DNA of 64,000 bases, taken from contig NZ_CP151636.1 of NCBI RefSeq assembly GCF_038397745.1, forward strand, positions 4,092,001-4,156,000, given 5' to 3'. The notes under the pieces are model-generated. The model made no database searches and was not told the origin of the DNA. It saw nothing but the letters and a program-made list of their open reading frames with translations. The DNA comes from Microbacterium sp. LWH11-1.2 (GTDB taxonomy: Bacteria > Actinomycetota > Actinomycetes > Actinomycetales > Microbacteriaceae). The position numbers were made by a program, and so were the translations under genes. Positions 27,966 through 35,794 of this stretch are shown here, piece by piece; the first letter of the stretch is position 1; each line of letters starts with the position of its first letter.

Positions 27966-29261
27966 TTATTCCTTGATGTCGAGGCCGAGCTTCTCGAGCC
28001 CGCCGACAGTGGCCTGCTGCGTGGCCGTCAGCGCGTCGCCCAGCGTGGGCGACGCGGTGACCGAGTCCTTGAGGGCAGTCGCCGTGAGGTCGTACTTCGG
28101 CCCCCAGGCCCAGGGGCCGAGGTTCGCGGACGCCTCGTCGAAGACCTCGTAGATGTCGTTGCCGTAGTAGTCGACGGGTGCGACGGATGCCGCGACGTCG
28201 GCCAGCCCCGGGAACGCCGGGTACGCGGTGCCGACAGCACCTCGCGCCTCGATGGCGTCGGGCGACGTCACGAGCCATTCGAGGAACACCGCCGCTGCGG
28301 CGGCGTTCTCGGAGTTCTCCGGGATCGCGAAGCTCGTGCCGCCGCTGAGCGCGCCTGTCGGCTCGCCGTCCCACGACGGCGGAGCGGCCGCGATCCACTT
28401 GCCGGCCATGCCGGATGCCTCGGTGCGGGTCTTGAGCGCGGACGCACTCCAGGAGCCGCCGACCCAGCCGTTGACCACACCGCTGTTGAGGTCGGCGGTC
28501 CATTCGTCGCTGAAACCGAGCTGCGCCTTGACCAGTCCGTCATCGATCAGGCGCTGCCAGTAGTCGGCGACCTCCTGCGACTTCTTGTCGTCGACCGAGA
28601 CCTTCCAGCTCTCGTCCTCGACGCTGAACCACTCGGCTCCGGCCTGCCACGCCATGGGGGCGAGCTGCGGCTCGTTGGTGAAGAAGCTCGTCAGGTAGGC
28701 GTCGGGGTTCACGGCCTTCAGCGCGCGCGCCGCCTCTTCGAACTCGTTCCAGGTGGTCGGGACCTCGACACCGGCCGCCTCGAGGACATCCTGTCGGTAC
28801 CAGACGACCATGGGCGGGGCGTCGTACGGCAGCGCGTAGGCGGCGTCGCCGAAAGTGACCAGGTTGCGCACCTGCTCGTCGTACTCCCCCAGGACATCGC
28901 CGGAGACCAGATCGCCGACGGGAGCGAGCTGCTCGGCTGCGACGAATCCGGGGAGCCGGTCGTATTCGATGCCGACGATGTCGGGTCCGCTGCCGGACTC
29001 GATCGCCGCGGACAGCTTGGTGTAGCCGCCGTTGGCTCCGTTCGGGATCTCCTCGAAGTTCACGGTGATGTCGTCCTGACTCGCGTTGAACGCGGCGGCG
29101 ACATCGGCCATGCCGCTGAGGAACGACCAGAAGGTGACCTCGCCCTTCGGAGTCTCGGTCTTCACGGGTTCGGCTGCGGGACTGCTCGCAGCACAACCCG
29201 CGACGAGTGCGGAGGTGGCGACCAGTGCCGCCACAGAGAGGGAAGTTCGACGCAGGGACAT
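27966..29261 (-). CDS. Extracellular solute-binding lipoprotein of the sugar ABC importer (family 1)
   Basis: 431 aa. A lipoprotein signal ends in the lipobox LVAGC (cleavage before Cys23). The mature part shows family 1 features: EVTFWSFLSG, a GPDIVGIEYD strand-turn and PMVVWYRQDVLEAAGVEVP. It captures the substrate outside the membrane for the two permeases downstream. First gene of the importer operon, preceded by a DeoR/LacI hybrid regulator gene on the same strand 101 bp upstream. AAGGAG precedes the start. Confidence 0.94.
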   Translation of the reverse strand: MSLRRTSLSVAALVATSALVAGCAASSPAAEPVKTETPKGEVTFWSFLSGMADVAAAFNASQDDITVNFEEIPNGANGGYTKLSAAIESGSGPDIVGIEYDRLPGFVAAEQLAPVGDLVSGDVLGEYDEQVRNLVTFGDAAYALPYDAPPMVVWYRQDVLEAAGVEVPTTWNEFEEAARALKAVNPDAYLTSFFTNEPQLAPMAWQAGAEWFSVEDESWKVSVDDKKSQEVADYWQRLIDDGLVKAQLGFSDEWTADLNSGVVNGWVGGSWSASALKTRTEASGMAGKWIAAAPPSWDGEPTGALSGGTSFAIPENSENAAAAAVFLEWLVTSPDAIEARGAVGTAYPAFPGLADVAASVAPVDYYGNDIYEVFDEASANLGPWAWGPKYDLTATALKDSVTASPTLGDALTATQQATVGGLEKLGLDIKE

Positions 29262-29362
29262 CGCGGGTTCTCCTTCGAATCGTTGACCGTGCGAGTCCGA
29301 TCTTTCGTCACCCGAAGCGATTCACCAAGGAGAGCGGTGGATTTCTCACAAAACCTAACATT

Positions 29363-30457
29363 TCACCCGGCGCGGACGGACGACTCCCGCACCACCAGGG
29401 CCGGGAGGAGCGCCATGCGCACCGGCGTGTGGGCGGAGGCGGCGGGGCGCTTCAGCTGATCGACGCACAGTCGCAGCGCGGTGTGCCCGAGCTCGTGCTT
29501 CGGCGGCGCGACGGCGGTCAGCGGCACGGTCGCGAAGGCGGCGACCTCGTCATCGTAGGCGACGACAGCGAAGTCCTCGGGGACGCGCAGCCCTCGCTCC
29601 AGGACCAGGTCGAGGAAGGCCATCGCATCCGCATCGCCCAACAGGATCGCCGCAGTGATCCCCTGCTGCACGCAGTCGTCGAGCAGGTCGCCGAGCTCTG
29701 CGATGTCGGCGTTGTCACCGATCCGCGGGTGCGGGAGGTCGCGGCGGAGCCAGAGCGCGGATGCCGGGTCCATCGCGGCCATCGCGCGCCGGAACCCCGC
29801 GTCGAGCCCGGCGACGGTCGCCGCGGGCCGCGCGGCGAGCGCGATCGCACGGTGCCCCTGCTGCGCGAGGTGACGCACGGCGACCTCGGCGCCGTGCGCG
29901 TGATCGGTGCGGACCCATTCGAGGCGTCCGGCGAGCTGGTCCTCGACCGACCTCTCGACCATCACGACCGGGATTCCCGCCTCCTCCAGCATCCGCTGCA
30001 GCGGCGAGCTCTCGGCGATCGCGTCGTGCGGGGTGATCATCAGCGCGTCGACGCCGCTGGCGATGAGGCGCTCCGCCTGACGGAACTCCTCCTGCGACGA
30101 GTAGTTCGTCGCACCGACGACGAGGCGGCAGTTCGCCTCATGGGCCGCCTGGCTCGCCCCGCGGATCACCTCGGGGAAGTAGTACTGGGTCGTCGGGACG
30201 ATCATGCCGATGGTCGCCACCGGTCGGGGGCGGACGCGCGCCCCCGACCCGTCTTCGCGCGACTGCTGCTGGGCGACAGCGAGCGAGATCGCTCCCCCGT
30301 GAACGCGGGCGAGCAGGCCCCTCTGCTCCAGAGCGACGAGGTCCCGCCACAACGTCATCGGGGTCACGCCGAGCCGCGCCGCGAGGACGGCGCTGGTCAG
30401 CGAACCACGCAGCTCGAGCTCGCGGAGGATGGCATCGTGCCGGGCGGCAGCAGTCAT
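29363..30457 (-). CDS. DeoR-type HTH / LacI-type sensor hybrid regulator
   Basis: 364 aa. The N-terminus (about 6-58) is a DeoR helix-turn-helix: LTSAVLAARLGVTPMTLWRDL then RGLLARVHGGA. From about residue 80 it has a LacI-type periplasmic-binding-like sensor: IGMIVPTTQYYFPEVIRGA, then GVDALMITPHD and DFAVVAYDDEVAAFATVPLT. It should bind a sugar-like effector and control the importer operon immediately downstream. The domain pairing is less common than HTH_LacI with this sensor. ATG 30457 chosen at the HTH boundary. Confidence 0.87.
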   Translation of the reverse strand: MTAAARHDAILRELELRGSLTSAVLAARLGVTPMTLWRDLVALEQRGLLARVHGGAISLAVAQQQSREDGSGARVRPRPVATIGMIVPTTQYYFPEVIRGASQAAHEANCRLVVGATNYSSQEEFRQAERLIASGVDALMITPHDAIAESSPLQRMLEEAGIPVVMVERSVEDQLAGRLEWVRTDHAHGAEVAVRHLAQQGHRAIALAARPAATVAGLDAGFRRAMAAMDPASALWLRRDLPHPRIGDNADIAELGDLLDDCVQQGITAAILLGDADAMAFLDLVLERGLRVPEDFAVVAYDDEVAAFATVPLTAVAPPKHELGHTALRLCVDQLKRPAASAHTPVRMALLPALVVRESSVRAG

Positions 30458-30464
30458 AACCACA

Positions 30465-31508
30465 TCACGATAGTGGATGCGCCTCTTCCGGCCAGTCGGT
30501 GACGACGACCTTGCCGATCGTCTGCGATGCCTCCACGATCTCATGCGCCCGGCGCATGGTCGCGGCATCCAGCGGCGTGAGGTGCTCCGTCATCGTGGTG
30601 CGGATCACCCCTTCGTCGACGAGTTCGGCGACCTGCTCGAGGAGCTCGTGCTGGTAGTGATCGGCGGGGTCGGTCACCGGACGGGTGAACATCAGCTCCC
30701 AGTGCCAGGTCACGCTCTTGCCCTTCAGCGCGTCAATACTGCCACCGGTCTCGTCGATCGAGACGACCTCGCCCCGCGGACGGATGACGTCGGCGATCGC
30801 GCGGACGTTGCCGGGCGTGAACGACGTGAAGACGTAGTCGACGCCGCTCGGGGCGATCGCGGAGACCTCGTCGACGAAGTCGCGGCCGACGACGTGATCG
30901 GCCCCCATCCGCTCCACCCATTCCACCGACTCCGGGCGCGAGGCGACCGCGATGACGGTGAGCTTCGTGAGCGCCTTGGCGAACTGGATGATGAGAGAGC
31001 CGACACCGCCGGCCGCACCGATGACAAGCAGAGTCCCCTCGCTCCGGCCGTCGAGACCCAGCTTGTCGAAGAGCGCCTCCCACGCCGTGATCGCGGTGAG
31101 CGGGAGCGCTGCCGCCTCCGCGGTGGACAGCGAGCGAGGAGCGTGGCCGACGATGTTCTCATTGACGAGGTGGTAGCGGCTGTTGGTGCCGGGGCGATCG
31201 ATCTGTCCCGCATAGAACACCCGATCCCCCACGGCGAAGCGGGTCGCCTGATCGCCGAGGCCGACGACCACGCCGACCGCGTCGTAGCCGAGGATCCGAT
31301 GCGCACCGGAGGTCGGCGAGCCCGCACGGACCTTCACATCGACGGGGTTGATCGAGACGCCCTCGACCTCGACCAGAAGGTCTCTGCCGGTGGGCGTCGG
31401 GACCGGCAGCGAGAGGTCGGTGAGCGATTCGGAGTCCGAGACGGGGCGGCGCCCGCGCGCGCCGATCGCGGGCATGCGGTCAGGGAGGGAGGAGGTGTCG
31501 TTTGCCAT
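30465..31508 (-). CDS. Zinc-type alcohol dehydrogenase-like quinone oxidoreductase
   Basis: 347 aa MDR-superfamily enzyme. N-terminal GroES-like fold (VEVEGVSINPVDVKVR; GYDAVGVVVGLGD; GDRVFYAG), then a Rossmann domain with GAAGGVGSLIIQFAK. The zinc-ligand cysteines of true alcohol dehydrogenases are absent, as in NADPH:quinone reductases of the ZADH type. It is divergent from an HxlR gene and shares a probable operator with it, implying induction by electrophiles or quinones. A TAGCGT -10 six bases before ATG 31508 suggests a leaderless mRNA. Confidence 0.88.
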   Translation of the reverse strand: MANDTSSLPDRMPAIGARGRRPVSDSESLTDLSLPVPTPTGRDLLVEVEGVSINPVDVKVRAGSPTSGAHRILGYDAVGVVVGLGDQATRFAVGDRVFYAGQIDRPGTNSRYHLVNENIVGHAPRSLSTAEAAALPLTAITAWEALFDKLGLDGRSEGTLLVIGAAGGVGSLIIQFAKALTKLTVIAVASRPESVEWVERMGADHVVGRDFVDEVSAIAPSGVDYVFTSFTPGNVRAIADVIRPRGEVVSIDETGGSIDALKGKSVTWHWELMFTRPVTDPADHYQHELLEQVAELVDEGVIRTTMTEHLTPLDAATMRRAHEIVEASQTIGKVVVTDWPEEAHPLS

Positions 31509-31554
31509 GACGTCACGCTATCCGAAGGCCCCCAGTTACCCGCAAGCGCCCCAA

Positions 31555-31569
31555 GTATCCAAGAGATAC
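31555..31569. promoter_or_regulatory. Probable HxlR operator with leaderless promoter
   Basis: GTATC-N5-GATAC, a 15-bp inverted repeat between the divergent oxidoreductase and HxlR genes. It overlaps TACCAT (31567-31572), a -10 that ends six bases before the HxlR start ATG 31579. Confidence 0.55.
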
Positions 31570-31578
31570 CATGGAGGG

Positions 31579-31944
31579 ATGCCGACCGAGACCGTCTGCC
31601 GCATCGACGCCCCTCACGACGTGTACGACGCGCAGTGTCCCTGTCGCGGGGTGCTCGATCTGCTCGCGGACAAATGGAGCGCCCTGGTGATCGGCGCGCT
31701 CAGCGAGGGACCGCAGCGCTTCGGCGAGCTCAAGACCCGGCTGCAGGGCATCAGCCCGAAGGTGCTGACGGCGACCCTACGACGCCTCGAAGCGCGAGCG
31801 CTGCTGGTGCGCACGGTCTTCGCCGAAGTCCCGGTCCGCGTGGAGTACTCGCTCACCGACCTCGGCGTCGACGCTGAGAAGCCGTTGCGCGCGCTTCGCG
31901 GCTGGGTCGAAGCCAACATCGAACGTTTCCCGGCGATCGACTGA
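31579..31944 (+). CDS. HxlR-family redox-type regulator
   Basis: 121 aa winged-helix protein. It has the DUF24 landmark Cys pair near the N-terminus (DAQCPCRGVLDLLADKWS), then LVIGALSEGPQRFGELKTR, LQGISPKVLTATLRRLEA and the wing VEYSLTDLG. In this family the first Cys is the stress sensor. It is divergent from the quinone-reductase-like gene and is probably its repressor. It is the second HxlR/oxidoreductase pair in this window; the two regulators are clearly different in sequence. ATG 31579 is set by the -10 spacing; ATG 31571 is out of frame. Confidence 0.87.
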   Translation: MPTETVCRIDAPHDVYDAQCPCRGVLDLLADKWSALVIGALSEGPQRFGELKTRLQGISPKVLTATLRRLEARALLVRTVFAEVPVRVEYSLTDLGVDAEKPLRALRGWVEANIERFPAID

Positions 31945-31958
31945 CGGGGCCGCAGGTC

Positions 31959-32531
31959 TCAGGCCGAGACGTCGGCCTCGAGCATCCGAGCGGTGCTGAC
32001 CCACTGGGATTCGATCAGCGACGGATCGTTGCGCAGCTTCGCGAGCAGGACGAGGCCCTCGAGGTTCGCGACGACGGCCGTCGCCATGTCGCGCCGCTCG
32101 TCCCCCAGCACGGCGGCGATCATGTCGACCTGGGTCTCGAAGATCTCCTGGAGACGCTCGCGGATGACCGGCTCCGTGGATGACAGCTCCAGGGCCAGGT
32201 TGCCGAACATGCACCCGGCCACGGCTCCGACCCCCGCCTGCGCTTCGCGCTGCACGGCGGCGGTGGCCTCGAAGAGCCGGTACAGGCGATCGACAGCGCT
32301 GCCCTCGGACGACAGGATGCTCGACCACTCCGCCTTCTGACGGCGCCAGTGCTCATCGATCACAGCGACGGCGAACTCCTGCTTCGAGGGGAAGTAGTAG
32401 TAGAAGCTGCCCTTCGGCGCACCCGCGGTCGCGCTGATCTCGGCGACGCCGATCGCTCCGTACGAGCGCTCGCCGAACAACCGCTCCCCTGCTTCGAGCA
32501 GCCGCTCCCGCGCATCCGATGTCCGACCCAT
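31959..32531 (-). CDS. TetR-family regulator of the divergent SDR operon
   Basis: 190 aa. The HTH (about 8-50) reads LLEAGERLFGERSYGAIGV then GAPKGSFYYYFPSKQEF, the AcrR/NemR-like type. The helical C-terminal domain has a single Cys in VAGCMFGNLALELS. It is divergent from an SDR gene, and a strong promoter with an operator in its spacer lies between them. -10 TATACT ends six bases before ATG 32531, giving a leaderless mRNA. Autorepression and repression of the SDR/NTF2 operon are likely. Confidence 0.9.
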   Translation of the reverse strand: MGRTSDARERLLEAGERLFGERSYGAIGVAEISATAGAPKGSFYYYFPSKQEFAVAVIDEHWRRQKAEWSSILSSEGSAVDRLYRLFEATAAVQREAQAGVGAVAGCMFGNLALELSSTEPVIRERLQEIFETQVDMIAAVLGDERRDMATAVVANLEGLVLLAKLRNDPSLIESQWVSTARMLEADVSA

Positions 32532-32537
32532 TTGACA

Positions 32538-32593
32538 AGTATATGACCGATCGTCTATAACGGTCAATGTTAATAGTTGACCGATCGTCTATA
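32538..32593. promoter_or_regulatory. Divergent promoter region with two 16-bp TetR operator repeats
   Basis: TGACCGATCGTCTATA occurs at 32544-32559 and again at 32578-32593, 34 bp apart. The first copy lies within the spacer of the minus-strand promoter TTGACC (32567-32562)-N18-TATACT (32543-32538) of the TetR gene. The second ends next to the ribosome site of the SDR gene, and its TCTATA may be the plus-strand -10. Confidence 0.75.
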
Positions 32594-32601
32594 GGAGAAT
32601 C

Positions 32602-33309
32602 ATGTCTGTTCAGAAAGTCGCGATCATCACCGGCGCGTCGCAGGGAATCGGCGCCGGACTCGTCGCCGCCTACCGGGAGCTCGGATACGCCGTCGTGGCC
32701 ACGTCCCGCTCGATCACGGCGGGCGATGACCCCGGAGTCCTCGCCGTCCCGGGCGACGCCGCGGATCCCGCCACCGCCGCGAACGTCGTCCGCGCGGCCG
32801 TCGACCGCTTCGGACGGGTCGACACGCTCGTCAACAACGTCGGAGTGTTCACCGCCAAGCCCTTCACGGACACGACCGATGAGGACTACGCGCTCAACCT
32901 GGGCGTCAACCTCGGCGGCTTCTTCCACTTCACTCGGAACGCGATCGTCCCGATGCTGGAGCAGGGCGGCGGCCACATCGTCAACATCACCACGACGCTC
33001 GTCGAGTCCGCGCGATCCGACATCCCCTCCGTGCTCGCCTCCCTCACCAAGGGCGGGATCGCGGCAGCCACCAAGTCGCTCGCGGTGGAATACGGCGATC
33101 GCGGCATCCGCGTGAACGCCGTATCTCCCGGGATGATCCTCACTCCCCTGCAGGGCGGGGCGACGCCGGAGCAGCTCGCCGCCTTCCACCCTCTGCAGAA
33201 GGCCGGCACGGTGGATGACATCGCTCGCGGGGTCGTCTACCTCGAGCAGAACGAGTTCGTCACCGGCGAGTTCCTGCACATCGACGGCGGCCAGAGCGCG
33301 GGGCACTGA
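32602..33309 (+). CDS. Atypical short-chain dehydrogenase/reductase lacking the catalytic Tyr
   Basis: 235 aa SDR. The cofactor motif is ITGASQGIGAG, and NNVG replaces the usual NNAG. The active-site stretch reads SVLASLTKGG: the Lys of YxxxK is kept but the Tyr position holds Ala. The normal Ser region is VNITTTLVES. The substrate loop begins VNAVSPGMI. Loss of the Tyr implies altered or absent redox catalysis, although a subfamily with this ASLTKGG motif exists. AGGAG precedes ATG 32602. It shares its control region with the divergent TetR gene and is followed after two bases by an NTF2-like gene. Confidence 0.88.
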   Translation: MSVQKVAIITGASQGIGAGLVAAYRELGYAVVATSRSITAGDDPGVLAVPGDAADPATAANVVRAAVDRFGRVDTLVNNVGVFTAKPFTDTTDEDYALNLGVNLGGFFHFTRNAIVPMLEQGGGHIVNITTTLVESARSDIPSVLASLTKGGIAAATKSLAVEYGDRGIRVNAVSPGMILTPLQGGATPEQLAAFHPLQKAGTVDDIARGVVYLEQNEFVTGEFLHIDGGQSAGH

Positions 33310-33311
33310 TC

Positions 33312-33689
33312 ATGACCGCACACACGACGGCAGCCGCAGCCCGGATCGCACCGGCGCTGACCCGATGGCAGCAGGGAATCGGCGCCGGGGATCTCGATCG
33401 CATCGCCTCCGCGTTCACGACGGATGCCCTGTTCCAGGGGCTGCGTCCGGAGCACTCGATCGGGCGTGCCGGGGTCGTGGCGTACTACGACTCCCAGCCG
33501 GTCCCCCTGACGGTGGAGTATGACGTCCTTCGGGCGCACGACCTGGGAGATGACGCGGTCGTGGCCTACCTCGAAGCGCTGTTCCACCTCGAGGGGCGCG
33601 AGGACATCGCGACCCACATCACGCTGGTCTTCGAGCGCGAGGCCGACGACCTGCTCATCTCGCATTACCACGTGTCCCGTGTGGACTGA
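33312..33689 (+). CDS. NTF2-like (SnoaL/DUF4440-type) protein
   Basis: 125 aa with a cone-shaped NTF2-like fold pattern: a long first helix (LTRWQQGIGAGDLDRIASAF), TTDALFQGL, the glycine turn SIGRAGVVAYY and paired strands VEYDVLRAHD, VVAYLEALFHL and ITLVFEREADDLLISHYHVS. Such proteins are small-molecule isomerases, hydrolases or binding modules. It lies two bases after the SDR gene and must share its operon and TetR control, so the two probably act on the same compound. A terminator follows. Confidence 0.78.
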   Translation: MTAHTTAAAARIAPALTRWQQGIGAGDLDRIASAFTTDALFQGLRPEHSIGRAGVVAYYDSQPVPLTVEYDVLRAHDLGDDAVVAYLEALFHLEGREDIATHITLVFEREADDLLISHYHVSRVD

Positions 33690-33692
33690 GCG

Positions 33693-33728
33693 GAGGGGGT
33701 GGCGTCCCAGGACGGACACCACCCCCTC
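33693..33728 (+). terminator. Intrinsic terminator of the SDR/NTF2 operon
   Basis: A 10-bp stem GAGGGGGTGG (33693-33702) with its complement at 33719-33728. The loop contains a further short GTCC/GGAC pairing. It lies four bases after the NTF2-like stop codon. Confidence 0.7.
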
Positions 33729-33766
33729 GTTCGACCGCTTCACCGGCACCGAAGTAGATTTGCCAG

Positions 33767-34192
33767 GTGACTGTGGAGATCCGCGCCCTGACCGATGCCG
33801 ACGTCGAGCCGGTCATCGACCTCTGGCACGAGACCGGCCTCACCCGCCCCTGGAACGATCCTCGCGCCGACATCCGCCGCGCCCGCGCGGTGTGGCCCGA
33901 GCTGCTGCTCGTCGCCGTCGACCGGGACACCGTCGTCGGCGCCGTCATGGCGGGATACGACGGGCACCGCGGGTGGCTGTACTACCTCGCGAGTACGCCG
34001 GCGCGCCGCGGTGAAGGCATCGGTCGACGGCTCGTGCAGGAGGCGGAAGCCCGGCTCGAGGCGCTCGGATGCCCGAAGGTCATGCTGATGGTCCGTCCGG
34101 GGAACGACGCGGTGCTGGATTTCTACGACGACCTCGACTACACCCGCGAGGGCACGCTGCTCACCGGCAAGAGGCTCATCCCGGACGACTGA
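33767..34192 (+). CDS. GNAT family acetyltransferase (YpeA-like)
   Basis: 141 aa acetyl-CoA-dependent N-acetyltransferase. Motif A reads YLASTPARRGEGIGRRLV, where R/Q-x-x-G-x-G/A binds the pyrophosphate. Downstream LGCPKVMLMVRPGN and FYDDLDYTREGT match the YpeA/RimI-like group. The substrate (amino acid, antibiotic or protein N-terminus) is unknown. It starts at GTG 33767; a TAGATT -10 ends six bases upstream, so the mRNA is probably leaderless and separate from the SDR operon. Confidence 0.9.
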   Translation: MTVEIRALTDADVEPVIDLWHETGLTRPWNDPRADIRRARAVWPELLLVAVDRDTVVGAVMAGYDGHRGWLYYLASTPARRGEGIGRRLVQEAEARLEALGCPKVMLMVRPGNDAVLDFYDDLDYTREGTLLTGKRLIPDD

Positions 34193-34225
34193 GGGCGCGT
34201 TCGCCCCTCGAGCCCGAGCGGTGCT

Positions 34226-34462
34226 TCAGCCCTCGGCGACTGCGTCTCGCGAGGCCCGCTTCTCGCGACGACTCGCAACGATGCCGCGCACACCGCTGAC
34301 CAGCAGGACGATGCCGAGCAGCACCATCACGCCGAACGTGACGAATTGCCACCACTCTCGCGCTGCCGACACGAAGGACACGCTGAAGATCAGCGCCGCG
34401 ACACCGAGGAGAGATTTTCCCCAGGCGAGGCTGACGGACGTGGTCTCATCTGGCATGGGCAT
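34226..34462 (-). CDS. Small membrane protein of unknown function
   Basis: 78 aa with two predicted transmembrane helices, about 15-33 (LLGVAALIFSVSFVSAA) and 39-59 (FVTFGVMVLLGIVLLVSG), and a basic C-terminal tail. No family recognised. ATG 34462 or ATG 34456 can start it. It is the last chromosomal gene before the left end of the tRNA-Met island. Confidence 0.6.
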   Translation of the reverse strand: MPMPDETTSVSLAWGKSLLGVAALIFSVSFVSAAREWWQFVTFGVMVLLGIVLLVSGVRGIVASRREKRASRDAVAEG

Positions 34463-34490
34463 GCAGCGAGCCTAACCATCGCGGAGGATG

Positions 34491-34582
34491 CCGTCGGGCA
34501 GAAACGACAAAGCCCCCGGAAACCGGGGGTCTTGATCTGTAGCAGGAGCGGGGCTTGAACCCGCGACCTCACGACTATGAGT
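34491..34582. repeat. Left attachment-site repeat of the tRNA-Met island
   Basis: 92-bp direct repeat of 39467-39558, with two mismatches (34512 G/A, 34575 C/T). It contains a copy of the tRNA-Met 3' half (34540-34582) and of the tRNA terminator hairpin (34512-34530). The tRNA fragment lacks the D-arm and acceptor 5' strand, so it is not functional. This is the expected remnant after site-specific integration at a tRNA 3' end. Confidence 0.85.
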
Positions 34583-34689
34583 TCGATGCGGTGGGCCGGT
34601 GGGTACTCGTTGATCGCCGTCTGCCCCGTGATTCCGCGCATACAGTCATGGTTGATGACAGCTGAATGAGGGTGGTTTCAGCGGAGCTC

Positions 34690-34707
34690 CCGGCACAGAA
34701 CCGGCAC
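34690..34707. repeat. 18-bp inner-end repeat, left copy
   Basis: CCGGCACAGAACCGGCAC, identical and in the same orientation to 39426-39443. It is itself a tandem of two CCGGCAC units around AGAA. It lies 108 bp inside the left attachment repeat. Directly repeated short motifs near both ends of an integrated element are typical arm-type integrase sites. Confidence 0.6.
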
Positions 34708-34714
34708 GTCGCAA

Positions 34715-35686
34715 CTACACCAGGTACCGCAGAGCCTCTTCAAGGCGATCGCTCGATTCGCTCCTCGCTCGCCACGACCACCATGCGTTGCCGACGCGCC
34801 GCTCGGGGTTTCCTCGCCGAAACCGCTGCAAGAGATTGAAGGCGACTTCATCCGCGATCCAGACTTTCTCAAGTGGGACGGTATCCAGCCCGGCTGCCAC
34901 TAGAGGGCTGAGTACTCTCAGGATCTCTTCTCTCGCTCGCCGCTGGCCGACTTGGAGACGATCGTTTGCGTGAAGTGTGCGATACGCCTCGCCCGACAGC
35001 GAGATCATCTCATCTGAGAGGTCCGTTTCCGGGTCCACCAATGAGATCGTCCCGTTTTCATCACGACGCCAGGCGCGCCCCGTGTGGTCGCGGAACAGGA
35101 GATACGGGCGTGGCGCATGGACCATGTCGAGAAGGCATTCGCCTTCACCAGATAAGTGGAACGTTGATCTCCCACCGGGGCCAATGCTCCAGTTTCCGAA
35201 CTGAGGACGGAGAACAATTCGCAATGTCATGACCGGTGATACATCATGGATCGGAAGCTCAGACCGGTTCTCAAGTACTAGCCGACTGCCCCAACATTCG
35301 TCGAGGCTGCGAGACATAAGCCAACCCATGCCATAGTCCTCCCCGACCCACTCAGGCACGTGATCGGGACATGGTTCTAACCACCAATGGACTTGCAGTG
35401 CTTGCTGTTTCAGTTGAAACTCTGCACGCTCGCGAGCTTCCGTCTGCCGAGACTTTCGATCTCGAAAGTACGTCGTCAATGTGATTGCGAGCGTGGCGAC
35501 TACTGCACCGACCGTACCCAGCGCCGTCAGTTTGTCGGCCCACGAGAGCTGCGGCGCCCCCGGATCGGAACCAAGCAGCGGGAGCAAGGTGAGAGCAAAC
35601 CAAAGAAGAACGAGTCCGAGAAGCGTTAGGCCTACCCGTGCGGCAACGCGTTTCTTGCGTCCCGGTTGATCGAAGGCTCGTTCCAT
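34715..35686 (-). CDS. Island protein A: two-helix membrane protein of unknown function
   Basis: 323 aa. A short basic N-terminus is followed by transmembrane helices at about 18-40 and 54-73; the remaining 250 residues are soluble and probably cytoplasmic, with a basic Arg-rich segment after helix 2 (RDRKSRQTEARERAEF). No recognised domain. The soluble part has a beta-rich middle (LVLENRSELPIHDVSPVMTL, RSTFHLSGEGE) and a helical end. A TACCAT -10 ends six bases before ATG 35686 (leaderless). It is divergent, 108 bp, from the kinase operon. Small two-helix proteins with a sensor domain are common effectors in antiphage systems, but that role here is conjecture. Confidence 0.72.
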   Translation of the reverse strand: MERAFDQPGRKKRVAARVGLTLLGLVLLWFALTLLPLLGSDPGAPQLSWADKLTALGTVGAVVATLAITLTTYFRDRKSRQTEARERAEFQLKQQALQVHWWLEPCPDHVPEWVGEDYGMGWLMSRSLDECWGSRLVLENRSELPIHDVSPVMTLRIVLRPQFGNWSIGPGGRSTFHLSGEGECLLDMVHAPRPYLLFRDHTGRAWRRDENGTISLVDPETDLSDEMISLSGEAYRTLHANDRLQVGQRRAREEILRVLSPLVAAGLDTVPLEKVWIADEVAFNLLQRFRRGNPERRVGNAWWSWRARSESSDRLEEALRYLV

Positions 35687-35794
35687 AGCCTCATGGTAGG
35701 AGCAAACGACGGTGACTTGGGGGTCTCGTCTGCAGAGATGTCTGCTCCACGACCACGGCTAGGCTGGTGCCAACTCCAGCGATGAAGGAAGACA

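Noticed and set aside
34540..34582. Second tRNA-Met
   Set aside because: Only the 3' half is present; the D-arm and 5' acceptor strand are missing, so it is an attachment-site remnant.
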